64,000 nucleotides of DNA from Dromiciops gliroides (GCF_019393635.1 NC_057862.1:674924314-674988313), one strand, 5' to 3'. Positions 1 to 34,503 are shown, counted from the stretch's first letter. Numbers and translations are program-made. Notes: generated by a model from the letters alone, not told the origin.

Positions 1-68
1 TGCCAACAACCGAAGGGGATGTGGAAAAAGGATTCATGGAGGAAGTGGCATCTGAATTGTGCTTTGGG

Positions 69-221
69 GTTTTTTTTGGTTTTTTTAATGAGGCAATTGG
101 GGTTAAGTGACTTTCCCAGGGTCACACAGCTAGTAAGTGTCAAGTGTCTGAGGCCGGATTTGAACTCAGGTACTCCTGACTCCAGGGCCAGTGCTCTATC
201 CACTGCATCATCTAGCTGCCC
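69..221 (-). repeat. WSINE-like tRNA-derived SINE, full length
   Basis: Reverse-oriented copy. It starts with a T-rich tail, then GAGGCAATTGGGGTTAAGTG, the conserved GTCACACAGCTAGTAAGTGT, and ends in the head CTAGCTGCCC. No clean target-site duplication was found. Confidence 0.9.
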
Positions 222-299
222 TGAATTGTGCTTTGAAGGAAACTAGGGATACTTCCAAATGGAGAGAAGGGAGTTGGTTCTCTTCAAGTTAACACCAAT

Positions 300-440
300 A
301 TAGTTACTATGTGCTTGTTAATATCCCCCCAGAACAATGCAATCTCCTTGAAGGTAGAGAATTTCTCATTTTGTCTTTTCCTAGTACCCAGAACACCTCA
401 TACACGAGAAAGAACTCCAGGCATAAGGAATGGCCAATGC
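300..440 (+). repeat. L2-like LINE 3' end fragment
   Basis: Contains CTCCTTGAAGGTAGAGAA and TAGTACCCAGAACACC, the diverged form of the stretch that ends L2 elements (TGTAAGCTCCTTGAGGGCAG ... CCCAGCACAGTGCCTGG). It is short and old. Confidence 0.4.
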
Positions 441-689
441 GAAGGCAAAGTGGTGTGTTTTTTGAGAAATAAAGGGGTTAATTTGGTTGGATGACTGAAT
501 TCCAGAGGAGCATTAATATAAAATGAAACTATTATGGGTAAGTTGGGACCAAGCTAAGGGTTTTTAAAGCTCAACAGTTTATATTTTATCCTAGAGGCAA
601 CAGGGAGGCACTAGACTTCATTGAATAAGGGAGTGCTATGGTCAGAGCAAGACAATTAAAATCATCTAATAAATGCAAATTGTTTTGGA

Positions 690-900
690 CAGTGTCAGGT
701 CCGGAGTCAAGACTTGTCTGAGTTCAAATCTGGCCTCAGACACTTGCTATGTGACCCTGTACAAGTTACTTAACCTATTTTTTTTTTCAGTTTACTCATA
801 TGCAAAATGAGGAAGAAAACGGCAAACCACTCCAGTATCTTTGCCAAGAACTCCCCCCCCCCCCAAATAAGGTCACAGAGTTGAACACGACTGGACAAAC
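690..900 (+). repeat. Composite SINE with RTE-like tail (Mar1-type)
   Basis: A tRNA-like half (GAGTTCAAATCTGGCCTCAG) is followed by a tail reading GGCAAACCACTCCAGTATCT and TTGCCAAGAA, then GGTCACAGAGTTGAACACGA. The same tail appears in this window at 42.8, 44.5 and 53.5 kb. The tail resembles the 3' end of RTE/BovB LINEs, so I take this as a Mar1-type SINE. Confidence 0.7.
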
Positions 901-1384
901 AACTGAATTGAACTATCCAGGTTCTGAGTTAGGCCCTTTCTCCCACACCCTGGGGAAAAGAGAATACTAAAGAGAAATATCTGGTAGTGAAAAAGGAATA
1001 CTTTCTGTCTTTTTTAAAGCAACAGTGGGAAAAAGAGAATATGTATGAAAAAATAACAGGGAAGGGAAAATCTTCTCATTTTGCTTTTGTTTTAAAAACA
1101 AGCTTTGAACAGGGAAGAACCAAACAAAAATTATTTCTTTTACCCAAGTAGGGAGAAAATAAGCAACCTATTTGCCCTCGATGAGCTCAAGTTAACATGC
1201 CCAAAGTGCATCTTCAGGAAGAAAGAACTAGCAGGTGTGACTATTGAATCACTCTCAGTATTTGAAATCACAGGAAGAAAGAGAAAGGTGTCACAGGATT
1301 GGAGAAGGGCAAAAATCCTGAATTCCAGTCAATAAAGCATATACATCAATGAGCTTGATTTGGTTGCTGACAAAATTAAGAGAT
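901..1384. other. Intergenic stretch, nothing recognised
   Basis: A/T-rich sequence. A 76-codon open frame at 1105-1335 has no recognisable domain and no conserved gene structure around it. No repeat family was identified. Confidence 0.5.
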
Positions 1385-1607
1385 AGGAGGATCCTTGGGT
1401 GATAGTTGCTCATTCAGCAAGTATTTATTAAGCACCTACTATGTGCTAGGCACCAGGGACCTAACAACAAATCCCTACTGGCAAGAAACTTACATTTCCC
1501 AAAGTAATAGGAAGCCACTGGAGTTGTTTTAGGATGGGAGTTACATGGTCAGATCTGCATTTAAAGGAAAATTACTTTGGCAGTAGGGTGTAGAAAAGAT
1601 TGGCATG

Positions 1608-1759
1608 GGGGCAGCTAGGTGGCAAAGTGGATAAAACACTGGCCCTGGATTTGAGAGAACCCGAGTTCAAATCTGAATCAGTCACTTGACACTTATTAGC
1701 TGTGTGACCCTGGGCAAATCACTTAACCCTCATTGCCCAGCAAAAGAAAAAAAAAAAAG
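1608..1759 (+). repeat. WSINE-like SINE with target-site duplication
   Basis: Complete copy from GGGGCAGCTAGGTGGC to an A-rich tail. It is flanked by a 10-bp direct repeat GATTGGCATG (1598-1607 and 1760-1769). Confidence 0.93.
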
Positions 1760-2005
1760 GATTGGCATGTGGAGTGACTTAAGGCAGGGCGAACTATTTA
1801 AGGCTGTTGAAATAATTTAGGCAAGAGGGCTTGAACTGAAGTGGTAGCTATGGGAGGGGTTGGATACAACAGAGAGGAAGATAAAGACAGAAAGATGTGG
1901 CAACTGGCCACATGGGGTAGAGATTGAGGAATCAAGAATAATGGTAAGGTTATGAACATGAGACACTGGAAAAGAAGGTAGTGCCTTCATAAAAACTGGA
2001 AAATT

Positions 2006-2115
2006 GGGGGCAGCTAGGTGGCGCAGTAGATAAAGCACCGGCCCTGGATTCAGGAGGACATGAGTTCAAATCCGGTCTCAGACACTTCACACTTACTAGC
2101 TGTGTGACCCTGGGC
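2006..2115 (+). repeat. Tail-less WSINE-like SINE
   Basis: The head is intact (GGGGGCAGCTAGGTGGCGCA), but the copy stops right after GTGTGACCCTGGGC and has no 3' third and no A-tail. It is still bounded by near-identical 12-bp direct repeats: AACTGGAAAATT at 1994-2005 and AATTGGAAAATT at 2116-2127. The truncation therefore looks as old as the insertion, not a later deletion. Confidence 0.85.
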
Positions 2116-2960
2116 AATTGGAAAATTTAGAAAAGGGAAGGATTGCAGGAGTTAGATTTCAGTTGCAGACATGGCAGGTTTTAAGATGTCTCTGGACTTC
2201 CAATTTGAAATCTCCATGGTAAGAGAGATTGAGGATGGCTATGAAGATCTTGGAGTCACCCGCATTCATTGTTTAACCTGTGGCAGCTGATCTTACTTAG
2301 AAATTCTAGTCAGAATGCAAAGGGCTGAGAAGTAGAGGTGAGTGTAGAAATCTTGGGAATAGGGCTGAGAAAGAGATACGGGACAGTAGCTCAAGAGGAC
2401 GGCAATATCTAGGGAAGGTTTCAGGGTTTTTTGTTTTAAGGACAGGGGATACTTGGATGTATTTGGCAGCGGAAGAAAAGGAACCAGTTGAAAGGGAACA
2501 GCATCCCATTGACCTGGAAGAAGGAAGGAGGGTGGCCAATGTACTCCAAATGGAAGAGGATGGAATCCAGTGGGCACTGAAAAAATAAAGGACGCCTTTT
2601 TTATCAGAGACCAAAAGATGAGAGTGGGAGATTAACAAAAGGGGAGAAGAGGGAACTCATACTGAATAGCTTCTCTGGGGACATAGGGCATCATTAAGGA
2701 GAAATAAAAGGGCTGGCTTGTTTCAATGAGGACCCATTTGAGGTTGGATAGTATGAAATCCAGGGTCATGGGATTTCTTTGCCTTGGATGGAAGTAACCC
2801 AGGGTTGATGTTTTGCAAGAGAAGAGTGGGTACAGGACAAGGGGCAAAGGATTCAAGGGCAGGAAACAATAATTAAGTGAAATGGCTAACGACTGGGCTG
2901 AGGATAGAGAACAAAGTCAAAGGGGAAGGACCTGAGAAAGTGTTGAAGCTCACTTGAATT

Positions 2961-3199
2961 GTGCCCATCCTTCTGAGGCCCAGTGCTAGCACTACCAGCT
3001 ACAGGAACTGCTCAACTATCTCACTTGGCAACTGCTTGTATCTGTTTCACATGAGCCTTTTCCACCTAACTAGATCATAACCACAATGGGATGGACCATG
3101 TCCCCCCACAGCATCATCCACAAGGACAGATGCAGGTTGCATGGCAGCGTCCCACATTTCGAGTTCAGTAACTTACTCTATTCACACAGTCAGCGAAGC
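2961..3199. other. Intergenic stretch, nothing recognised
   Basis: Mixed-composition sequence with no open frame or repeat signature I can name. Confidence 0.4.
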
Positions 3200-4245
3200 A
3201 GGTGCACAAGTACTATCTATTGGCCCCACTTATAAACAGAACAGATGAAGTTCCAGGCATCAGTCCCTTCCTTTCTCCTCCTCATTGTGATGGCCTTGCT
3301 TTCTCATCTCTCCTCCCTTCTCAGTCCCCTTGGATTCATCTTCTCACAGCATGCTTACTCGCCCGAGGAGTCCCCCAAGAATGTCCTGGGCTCTCTCTTT
3401 TCTTGCTATACTCACTTACCCAGTGACCTCAGCTCCCACAATTCAATTACCTCTATACAGCAGATGATACGCCAATCTATAGATCCTTCCCTAATCTTTT
3501 CCCTCAATTCCCATCTGAGATCAGCTGTCTTCTAGACACCTCAAACTTAATGTTCATAACACAACGCATCATTTGCCCAATCTCTTTCATCTTCCCAAGC
3601 CACCTGAGTTTGCAACCTCAGTATTATTCTCAATCCCTCACTCACCTCATATATCTAGCCTACTGCCAAGTCTTGTTTCCACCTTCCAAGCTATCCTATA
3701 TTCCCATCTCTCCACTCACACAGCTACCACCTTAATTCATGTTCTCATAAACTGACCTACAACCATATCTATGTGAACAATGAATTTCCCTAAACACACT
3801 ATTTGATGTTAAAATTTTGCAAAATGTTGGTTTCAGCCCAGTGAAAATGTTTAATATGAATTCGAATTATTTGATACCTAGTTGCCTCATCTCTCATCCA
3901 TTCTCCAGTTCTTTTCCTAAAGTGCATCTCTAACCATGTCAACCTGCAGTGGCCGTTATCTCCAGGACCAAACATTAAATCCTACTCGGTGTACTCCCCG
4001 CCCCCTCCTCATCTCTCTTGGCTTCCTTCAAGTCAGTTCAAACCCCACTTTCTTCTGCAAGAGGCCTTTCCCAGTCGTCCTTCAATGGCTTCCACCCACT
4101 TAACTTGCCTCTCTACCTAGTTATGTTTCATGTTTCTCTCCCCCATTAGAATAGAAACCCTTGAAGTCAGAATCCTTGGCTTTCCTGCATATCCCCAGTG
4201 CCTCCTTTGTGCCCAGCATCCAGGAGGCACTTAGTACTTTTCTAC
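3200..4245 (+). mobile_element. L2-type LINE, 3' part, heavily decayed
   Basis: A conceptual frame around 3340-3420 reads GVPQECPGL.LFLLY, a worn form of the non-LTR reverse-transcriptase motif GVPQGSVLGPLLF. A further stretch near 3455-3475 gives the remains of the Y.ADDT box. The tail near 4150-4230 (AGAATAGAAACCCTTGAAG, CCCAGTGCCTCC, CCAGGAGGCACTTAGTA) matches L2 3' ends. Frames are broken many times, so this is an old copy. Confidence 0.65.
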
Positions 4246-4554
4246 TGCTGGGGACTAACTTACCCCTTCTCACGGAACTTGTGTCGGTCAGGATCCATTC
4301 CATTCTAATACACTGTGGTACCTTCCCCATAAAGATTTTACAGTTCCAACTGAAGACGACCATGGTTAGTTGACATGAGAAATTATCTGGTTTTTTTTCC
4401 TCAATAATGGTAAATATCCCATGATTGTTCATGCCCACTCCCGTGATAACACCATTCACTCTTTCCCCTCAGAGATATAGATCAATTAATTCAACAATAA
4501 CTTAGAAAATATAAAAATAATTATAATAGTGTATTCACAGTAAGATTTTAAAAG
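4246..4554. other. Unique sequence between the L2 relic and the probable PANK2 3' end
   Basis: No repeat recognised. Overlapping open frames on both strands (4121-4459 minus, 4161-4373 plus) have no recognisable domain. Confidence 0.4.
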
Positions 4555-4574
4555 CTGCTTTACAAAAAAAAGTT

Positions 4575-4580
4575 TTTAAT
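4575..4580 (-). promoter_or_regulatory. PANK2: Candidate polyadenylation signal ATTAAA
   Basis: On the minus strand ATTAAA occurs here, about 2.7 kb past the stop. No canonical AATAAA was found on the minus strand between 4.5 and 7.32 kb, so a variant hexamer would have to be used. Confidence 0.3.
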
Positions 4581-6216
4581 ACATCATGCATACATAAATT
4601 CAATGTTCAAAATAAAGAGACCAAGTTCTCGGCCCTCTCCAAAACTGTTTCCAATATTCCAAGGCTGTGTGTATACAGGTATACAAACACTGACAAAGCA
4701 GACAATGTAGTGAAACAAAGGATAAAAAGGAGATGGTATGGGGAAGCTCAGGTTTTGTGACTCTTGCTCAGAAATGCTATGGTCTGAGTAAAATACATAA
4801 TTGCACCAGGGTAACTACTTAAGAATTTACAAGGGCAACAAGGAGAGGATGAATGGACAGAAGAAAATAAGGCATGTTCCCTGGTGCATGGTCAAATGAA
4901 AACATTGCAAGCCACCCTTTGGAGTCTTTTTTCTGTTTATGTCCTACTAATCTAATCCAAGGGGAAAGAGTGGACTCCAAGGAGCTAATTTCTGCCAACA
5001 GCCCCGAAGTTTAATTCCTCGCTGGTTTTCTCATCACTGCTCTGTATAACTACTTCCGTGACAAGGCATCATTGTTTCTGGTTGATCTTTGAAAGAATTT
5101 ATGAAGGGGCCAGGAAGATGGATTTTCGAATGAAACTCTCTTAGCAGCTGGCGCTAAATGGGACTACTGCTGAGACTAGCACAGATATAGCACCAGAAAA
5201 TCCTGACTCGAGATTTCTAGAGACTAATTACTGTGCTAATAAGTTCAGGGGAAAATGGAATGGGCTATTTCAGCACACTGTTAAGGAAGTACATACTCAA
5301 CTAGTGGTAGGAATTAAATGATCAATAGCATTATATGTTCTCTCTCTCTCTCATTCTAGTATTCCAGAAAAGTACTTAGTAACAAAATAGTTAAGAGTTG
5401 ATAGACTGTTAACCATTCAAACACAAGCAAAGAGGAGATCTTTGTTTCTTTTTAACCCGGAACCACAGAAAAATAAAGTTAATAACAGGCCTTGGGAAGA
5501 CCTGTAGGGAAAGGAAAGAATAGTGAATGACTTGTTAAGAAAAGCTTAACTCATAAACAAATTATAAAACCCTCATGTTTAAAAAACAAGTTCCTAGTCA
5601 GGAATACTTGCTCAGAGAAAGTCCTCTGGTACCTAAATTGAGGGCCAGAACTTATCAGCCTGGACCCTCTTTTGCAGCCAATGCAGAATTCGAGCATCAG
5701 CACCAATGAATTAATGCCAAGGCCCCACTAACATGTCAATTCCAGGAAGATCAGTTTTGGACTCAAATCTTATATGGGACTGATTAGGGACATTTCCCTT
5801 CATTCATAAGAGAACTCTCCCAATCTCTTCAAAATGTCCACCAATCAGCTCTTTTTGATCCCCAACTTGACTGACCTGGCTTCCCTACTAGTACCCAAAT
5901 GCCTTCCTTTAGAAAGACTGTCCTCAAGGTGGGAGGGGAGAGAATGCCGTGCACAGAGCCTGAGAAGACAGGCTAGAGGAATGTGAACCTTAGTGAAGAT
6001 AGCACTTTGTGCTTAGAAGGAAGTCACCAACGCCCTACCTGCTCTAGGTTAATAAGTGGCAGCAGCGGTCATTGTCAAACAACTCTTAGGCAGAGCTGTT
6101 AAGTTTGTTGGGGGAAAATCATTCTGATCCTGTAATTTTAGAAAATCCAGTGTTTAGGCTAATTAGCTTATTTAGACCCACCAAGGCTCCATATAAAGTT
6201 GCAAATTCAAATAAGA

Positions 6217-6222
6217 TTTAAT
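6217..6222 (-). promoter_or_regulatory. PANK2: Candidate proximal polyadenylation signal ATTAAA
   Basis: A second minus-strand ATTAAA about 1.1 kb after the stop codon. It could yield a short 3' UTR isoform. The assignment rests on the motif only. Confidence 0.2.
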
Positions 6223-7322
6223 TATTTTTTTTCATCTGCCAGACACTAAAGGAATTTTTTCTTCTGATTACTTGGATATTTTCCAAAGAACAGCAAAGCG
6301 TATATTTTCCATAGCTTATGAAAAATATTTCTCTAAGGATGTTGGTTTTGCTTTTGGTGAATTTCAAATAGAGCCCCCAATTAATTTTCTACTCAATCAA
6401 TCTGAAGTGGTCGCCAAGTTCCCACATCTTGACAACTTGTCCATGTTATTAGCTGCTTGCCTTTTTTGGGTAACCTAAATTCAGCCTACATCAGACTCTG
6501 CTCTATCCATCAGTTCATTCACATACAAACTATACACACACATACGAGTGACTGAGAAAGTGTCTCAATAATCCAGTCCACAAAAGGAGAAGGAAACACT
6601 GCTATTCTTAAGAGGATATGCTTGCAAAAAATACTTTAGCCCAAGATTAAGAAATTATTATGTAATCTGACAAATTGCCTTTTTATAACATACGAGTTTT
6701 TAAAGTTGAGTAAAATGGTGCACAAACCATTAAACCCCCAGGATTGACTACACAGAACCTTTCAGAATAAAACACTTTTTAAAAAAGATACACGCACACA
6801 CATCATAGTTATGCCTTTGACATTCACATCAACACAAAAAAGCCTGAAAACCAACACTTGAATAATAACATGGAGAGAAAAGGCTCCCAAGAGCATCTAT
6901 ACAAAAGATGTGATTAGATTAGAATACAGACAAGGTGACTGACATTTAACATTCTGGATGAGACGCTGAATCGCTGCCTGCTGAAGACAGACCAGCTTCC
7001 CTGAAGCGGCTTCATCGAGTGACGCTATTTCCCACACGGCAGGTTTAATGTGACTTTACTGAATGAATTTAGACCGGGGATACTCAATGAATGGGCAGAG
7101 TCCACCCCTCTAGATTCATTTTTCAGAGGTTTCTCTTGGCATAACTCAAGATTTTTCTTCACAACTTAAAAAATACTTCTGTCCTTTCTCTCACTTTGAT
7201 TCAGGTCATGTTCTATTATTACAAAAGCCACTGGAATACATCTTTTTTTTTTTTAAAGGGAAAAAAGTCTGCATATTCCATTGTGGTTGTGGAAGACTCT
7301 GGTAGTAATTTCAGACAACAGA

Positions 7323-29716
<22,394 letters not shown>

Positions 29717-29999
29717 CTCTGCCCAATGAGAAAGGCGCAGAGTGGGAGGGGGGAGGGAGACAAACCAGCAGAAAGGGAAGGAGGGGGGGGAGTCAGGAAC
29801 GGAGAAAGGCACGGTCTGGTCCAATCGGCGATGGAGGATGGAGACCGACGGAGGGTGGACCCAATTGAAGTGTGTCCCCTCCTCCTAGCGTCCCGTGGGC
29901 GGGAAGACGGCCGTAAGGGGAGGAGGTGGGACTCGGCGCTCCCGCCTAGTCCAGGCTCCCTCCCCACGACGGTGTCCGCCCCGCCCCCTTCCCTCCGGG

Positions 30000-30660
30000 C
30001 GCCCCCTCCCTCCCAAGCCCATCCCCCCCAATCATGTCACCTGCCAAAAATAACTTCAACCGCCCCCTAAAAGAACGTCACCCCCAAAACTTTTAAAACC
30101 CCAGGACTCCCGCCAAAAGCAACCCTCCAGGCCTTGTCCTCTCCGCGACCCTCCCAATGGTCCTCCAAACTGCAGCTCCTTTATGTTCCAAAAGCACCCC
30201 CTCCCAAACGCGCCTCCTAAAGCCCGCCCCTCATAATACGGCTGCCCCCAAAACGTAGACAACCCCTAGACTCACACACCTGGATCCCTCCAAAAACAAC
30301 CTCCACACCCCGTGCCTTTATAAGACCCCAAGGTTAGCCGCCCCTTTTATAAGTAACCGCCCCCAAAAAAAGTCCTAAAACTCCAGCCCGCCCGAAATCC
30401 TCAACCCCCCCAAAAATAACCGTGCCCTCCACAAGCCAGCCCCTTTATGAAATGACCCCAGTTCCCCAATAACACTGCCCCCCAAAACTAACTCCAAAGC
30501 CCAGCTGTCTCCAAACAGCTCGGCTTCCCACGATATAAGCGCCCCAAGCTTCTAAACCCCAGCCCCTCACAAAAGCGGGCGCCTTCCTGCAATAAAAGCC
30601 CTCCAGATCCACCCCAGCCTGAAAGCCCCACACTGATGCCCCCCGGTGAGCCTCCTCCAA
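30000..30660. repeat. Degenerate C/A-rich tandem repeat upstream of PANK2
   Basis: About 660 bp, C-rich and G-poor on the plus strand. CCCCCAAAA-type blocks recur (near 30091, 30246, 30360, 30407, 30479) and alternate with CCTTTATAA or CCTTTATGA (near 30178, 30315, 30346, 30442) and CTCCAAA. The units are too diverged for one clear period, but the order CCTTTAT - CCCCAAAA - CTCCAGCCC repeats. Confidence 0.65.
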
Positions 30661-30901
30661 CATCTCCAGATGCCCTCGGCTAGCACCTTGGGACTCTTGG
30701 GTTTCTACATTGGAGGCCCTGGTTGGGATAAACGTTGGTCTCACTGAATCTACAGGGATTTTTTTCTCTGCCCTCCTCCATGAATCATGGCGTCCAGCCC
30801 ACCCCCCAGCTTTTTCCCTTGGAGTAGGTTCCTGTCCTTACTACCACAAGGAAAGAGGCCTCCCCTTTCCTCAGCCTCTATGTGATCCTTTCATTCTCCA
30901 G

Positions 30902-31155
30902 AAGCAGCTAGATTGCACAGTGGATAGAACTCTGGAGCTAGTCAGGAAGATCTGAGTTCAAATCCAACCTCAGACTCTTACTAGCTGTGTACCACTGAGC
31001 AAGTCACTTCACCTCTGCCTGTTTCCACAACTCTAAATGGGGCTATTAATAGCACCCCTCAGGGTCATTGAGAGGATTGAATGAGATATTTGTCCAATGC
31101 TTGGCCCAGTGCCTGGTATACAGTAAGTGCTTAATAAATGTGTATTTCCTTCCTG
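30902..31155 (+). repeat. MIR or MIR-like SINE
   Basis: CAGCTAGATTGCACAGTGGA, GAGTTCAAATCCAACCTCAG, then a MIR-type 3' half (AGGGTCATTGAGAGGATTGA, TACAGTAAGTGCTTAATAAA). Confidence 0.75.
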
Positions 31156-31869
31156 AAGAAGGTGAGGACCAAAGCTGCTTAAACTGTGGAACCCATATGG
31201 GGTTGGGTAACTGAATGTGGAGGTCCCCCCAAAATTGGCAGTAAATGTTTAATTTATATACACATTTTATATACCTGTATGCCTGAGGTCAAGTACAAAT
31301 TTCTCTGGCAAAAAGAGGTCACGAGCAGATGTCTGGGATGAAGCCTTCTTCCAAGGACCTGGCCAGTAGACTCCCCTCCCTTTTGTCTTCCTCCCTGACT
31401 CCCGTTTCATTGAAAGATCCATCTCCCAAGGGCTAATCTCAAGGACCCCTGGCTAGGCTGCCTCCAACCAGCTCAGTGCTTTGCATCTTAAGGTGTTCTG
31501 AAACAGCTGGTGGCAGTTCAGGCTTTCTCTCAGCCGGCCCATTGTGAGGCCTGTTGGCTGGAAACACACTGCAGGGGGGCACCTCTTCCTATAGTTTTGT
31601 TTGTTTTTGCTAAAACCCTGTATCCCTTCTGCCCTGGTAAAATGTGCCTGGCACCAGGAGAGAATAAAAGGACTTAATCTCTTCAGCAACTACCAGGAAA
31701 GAGGTGGGTTAGAAATCCTCCAACCTCCTGGGATAGTTGTAAAAGTACCATCCTAGTTGTTTTGAGAGTTGGGTGGAAGGAGAAAAGTAAAAGTTTTTTA
31801 CCTTAAAAAAAAAAAGGGCAGGGAGATCTCCTTAACCACAGGCACCATCTCTCTGTCCTTGGGAAAAGT
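31156..31869. other. Intergenic stretch, nothing recognised
   Basis: No open frame with a known domain. An A13 run lies at 31805. Confidence 0.4.
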
Positions 31870-32165
31870 GAAGACAATCAGGTGGGATGGAATGGAACAC
31901 TACTGGGCCATGGCAAAAAGGTGGGTATGAAGAATTCAGAGAAAGTTCAGAAGATTTGCATGAACTGATGCAGAAGCAAGAGGACAACTTGCAGAGACCA
32001 CAATAATATAAAGGAAAATAACTTGGAACATCAGAAAGCTCAGTGCCAGGACCAGTCTTGATTTTGGAGGACTGGTGATGACTATAGATACGAGATGAGG
32101 CAGGCATGCACCATCGGACATGGAAACGACACTGTTATGTTTCACTAAACTGATCTTGTTTGTTA
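31870..32165 (+). mobile_element. L1 3' UTR fragment
   Basis: GATGGAATGGAACACTACTG, TGCATGAACTGATGCAGA and GGACATGGAAACGACACTG follow the order of the marsupial L1 3' region that is better preserved at 46.8-47.0 kb in this window. Confidence 0.6.
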
Positions 32166-32254
32166 CAAGGGAGGGTTGGGTTGAGTGTGGTTGGGCAAGT
32201 CATGTCCCCCTCACTAGAACTCAGTTTCCCCATCTGTAAAAAGAGATGTACTAG

Positions 32255-32411
32255 GGGCAGCTAGATGGCGCAGTGGATAGAGCACCGGCCCTGGAGTCAG
32301 GAGTACCTGAGTTCAAATCCGACCTCAGACACTTAACAATTACTAGCTGTGTGACCCTGGGCAAGTCACTTAACCCCAATTGCCTTACCAAAAAAAAAAA
32401 AAGAGAGAAAG
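32255..32411 (+). repeat. WSINE-like SINE with 13-bp duplication
   Basis: Full length. Flanks AGAGATGTACTAG at 32242-32254 and 32412-32424 match exactly. Carries the GGAGTCAGGAGTACC / ACACTTAACA / CCCCAATTGCCT set of variants. Confidence 0.95.
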
Positions 32412-34388
32412 AGAGATGTACTAGGCAATCTTGAGCAACACTGCCTTCTTCAGGCCTCCCTTCTCCAGCCATACCTGTTCTTTGATGATACTCAGGGATG
32501 AACACCTCACACCTGGTCATACCCTTCACATGCCAGGGACTCTGAACCCCACTCTGCACCCCCTACTCCTGGATTTCTCGTTCTAATCCTCAACTCTCCC
32601 ACCCCAAAACGTCATCGTAACTCCACAGAGACCTTCCCCTGAGCTCTCTGCACTGCCTGTTCTAAAAGCAACAGATTTCCCTTCATGTTAAATCTATTCT
32701 CCCACTCCTCCCTTCTATTAGCTCTTGCTGAAAACTGGCTCTCCCCTGATGACTCAGCATCTCTGCCCATCCTCTACAATACTGGTTGTACCTTCACTCA
32801 TTCTCTTTGGCTCACTGGTCAAGGCAGGGGAGATGGACTTCCCCATTCCCCGTTCATCATTCAGTAACCTCTCTTCTTTTGAGGTTCATGTTATTCATAT
32901 CTATACCACCACCCCTCAATCAAAATCCTGGTAGCTGTTGTCTACAGACCTTTCAAGTCACTCCTCTTCCTCAATGAGTTTGATACCTGGCTTACAATCT
33001 CTCTCTCTTCCCCAACTCCTGTCTTCACACTAGGGGACTTCAACATCTACATTAATTCTCCCCTGAATACCCTAACTGCTCTGTTACTCAACCCACTCTC
33101 CCACACGCTCCTCCTCCACCCCACCTTGGTCACACCTTGGATTTTGCCATCATCCATAAATATTCCAGAATTCTGAAATCCTCTTCTCCAACCATAATCT
33201 TGTGACATTTCACTTCTCTCTCTGCCTTCCCTTATATAACATGACACCTCATCCCTTGACCCCATGATTCTCTCCCAGGCCACCTCTCCTGCACTAGCCA
33301 CTCTCTCTTCTTCTCCTTGCCTTGACTCCTTAATGAGCCAAGCCAACTCTTCACCGTCTTCCTTTTTTGAATCCCTATCCCTTTACTGTATGGCTGATTA
33401 CACTCGGCCAAGCCTCAGCCTTGAATCACCCCCACCATTCATCACCTTCACACCCACACATGTTCCTGTTGAATAAAGGGGGAGAACATTATGCAGCCCT
33501 TCTGACTGGGACCACTATCCATTTACATCAATTTCAAACGGGCCCTCTGTGCTGCTGGGCAATCTGACCATTCTTCTCTGGTCATCACCCTCTCCCACTC
33601 TCCCTGGTGGCTCTTCCAAACCTTTTCATCCCTCCTCAAACCTCTCTCAGGAGAGACCCTGGACCATTCCTTCCTGCCTACCCGCATGCCCCAGTCTCCC
33701 TTTGCTTGACCCCTTCATCCCCACTATCCTCCTGTATGCCCTCTGTGACTCAGGTGCCTCCCTTTCCTCTTCCAGCCTCATGCTTCCACCAAAACCTCTC
33801 TCTTCAGAATTGCCGGTGATCTCTGAATCACCAAATCCAATGGCCTTTTCTCTATCCTCATTTTCCTTGACCTCCCTGCTGCCTTTGACACTATGGATAG
33901 ATCACACCCTCCTCCTTGACACCCCTTTCTCTCTAGGTTTTTGGGACACTGCTCTCTCCTGGTTCTCCTCTACCTATCTAACTTCTCCTTTTGTCTCATT
34001 GGCTGGATCCTCCTCCAGATCACACCCTCTACAACCTAAAGTTATAGGTGTCCCTCAAGGATCTGCCCTGGTCCCTCTTCTCTCTATCCCACTCCACTGG
34101 GTGATCTCATCAAGCTCCCACGGACTGAATTACCATCTCTATGCTGATGACTCCCATCCACCTTTCGTGCCCCAGTGTCTCTGCTGATCTCTAATCTCAC
34201 AACTCCAATGGGCTTTCAGGCATCTCAAACCGGAAGTCCAGCAGACATCTTCAACTCAATTTGTCCAAAATAGAACTTATTATCTTCCCCCCCAAACCCT
34301 CCCTACTTCCTACCTTCCCTGTTATTGTAGAGGGCACCACCATCCTCCCAGTGCCCCAGGCTCACAACCTAAAAGCCATCCTGGACTC

Positions 34389-34503
<115 letters not shown>

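Larger units (their letters stand above)
1385..2960 (+). repeat. Ancient long interspersed repeat, family not named
   Basis: Begins with TATTTATTAAGCACCTACTATGTGC-type sequence and continues through GGAAGCCACTGGAG and TTACATGGTCAGATCTGCAT. Related pieces recur at about 540-665, 22300-22390, 41930-42190, 48150-48200 and 51880-52060, so this is interspersed and not unique. Two younger SINEs (1608 and 2006) are inserted in it. I recognise the pattern as a common old mammalian repeat but cannot assign a family name. Confidence 0.45.
4555..7322 (-). other. PANK2: Probable 3' UTR of PANK2
   Basis: About 2.8 kb directly downstream of the PANK2 stop codon contains no SINE or LINE that I can see. This is unusual in the window and fits a retained UTR. 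Human PANK2 also has a long 3' UTR. The end is placed by the ATTAAA at 4575-4580. Another ATTAAA at 6217-6222 could give a shorter form. Extent is inferred, not proven. Confidence 0.45.

Noticed and set aside
1-4500. RNF24 exons, expected downstream in convergent orientation
   Set aside because: No RING-H2 coding pattern was seen; the region is made of old repeats.
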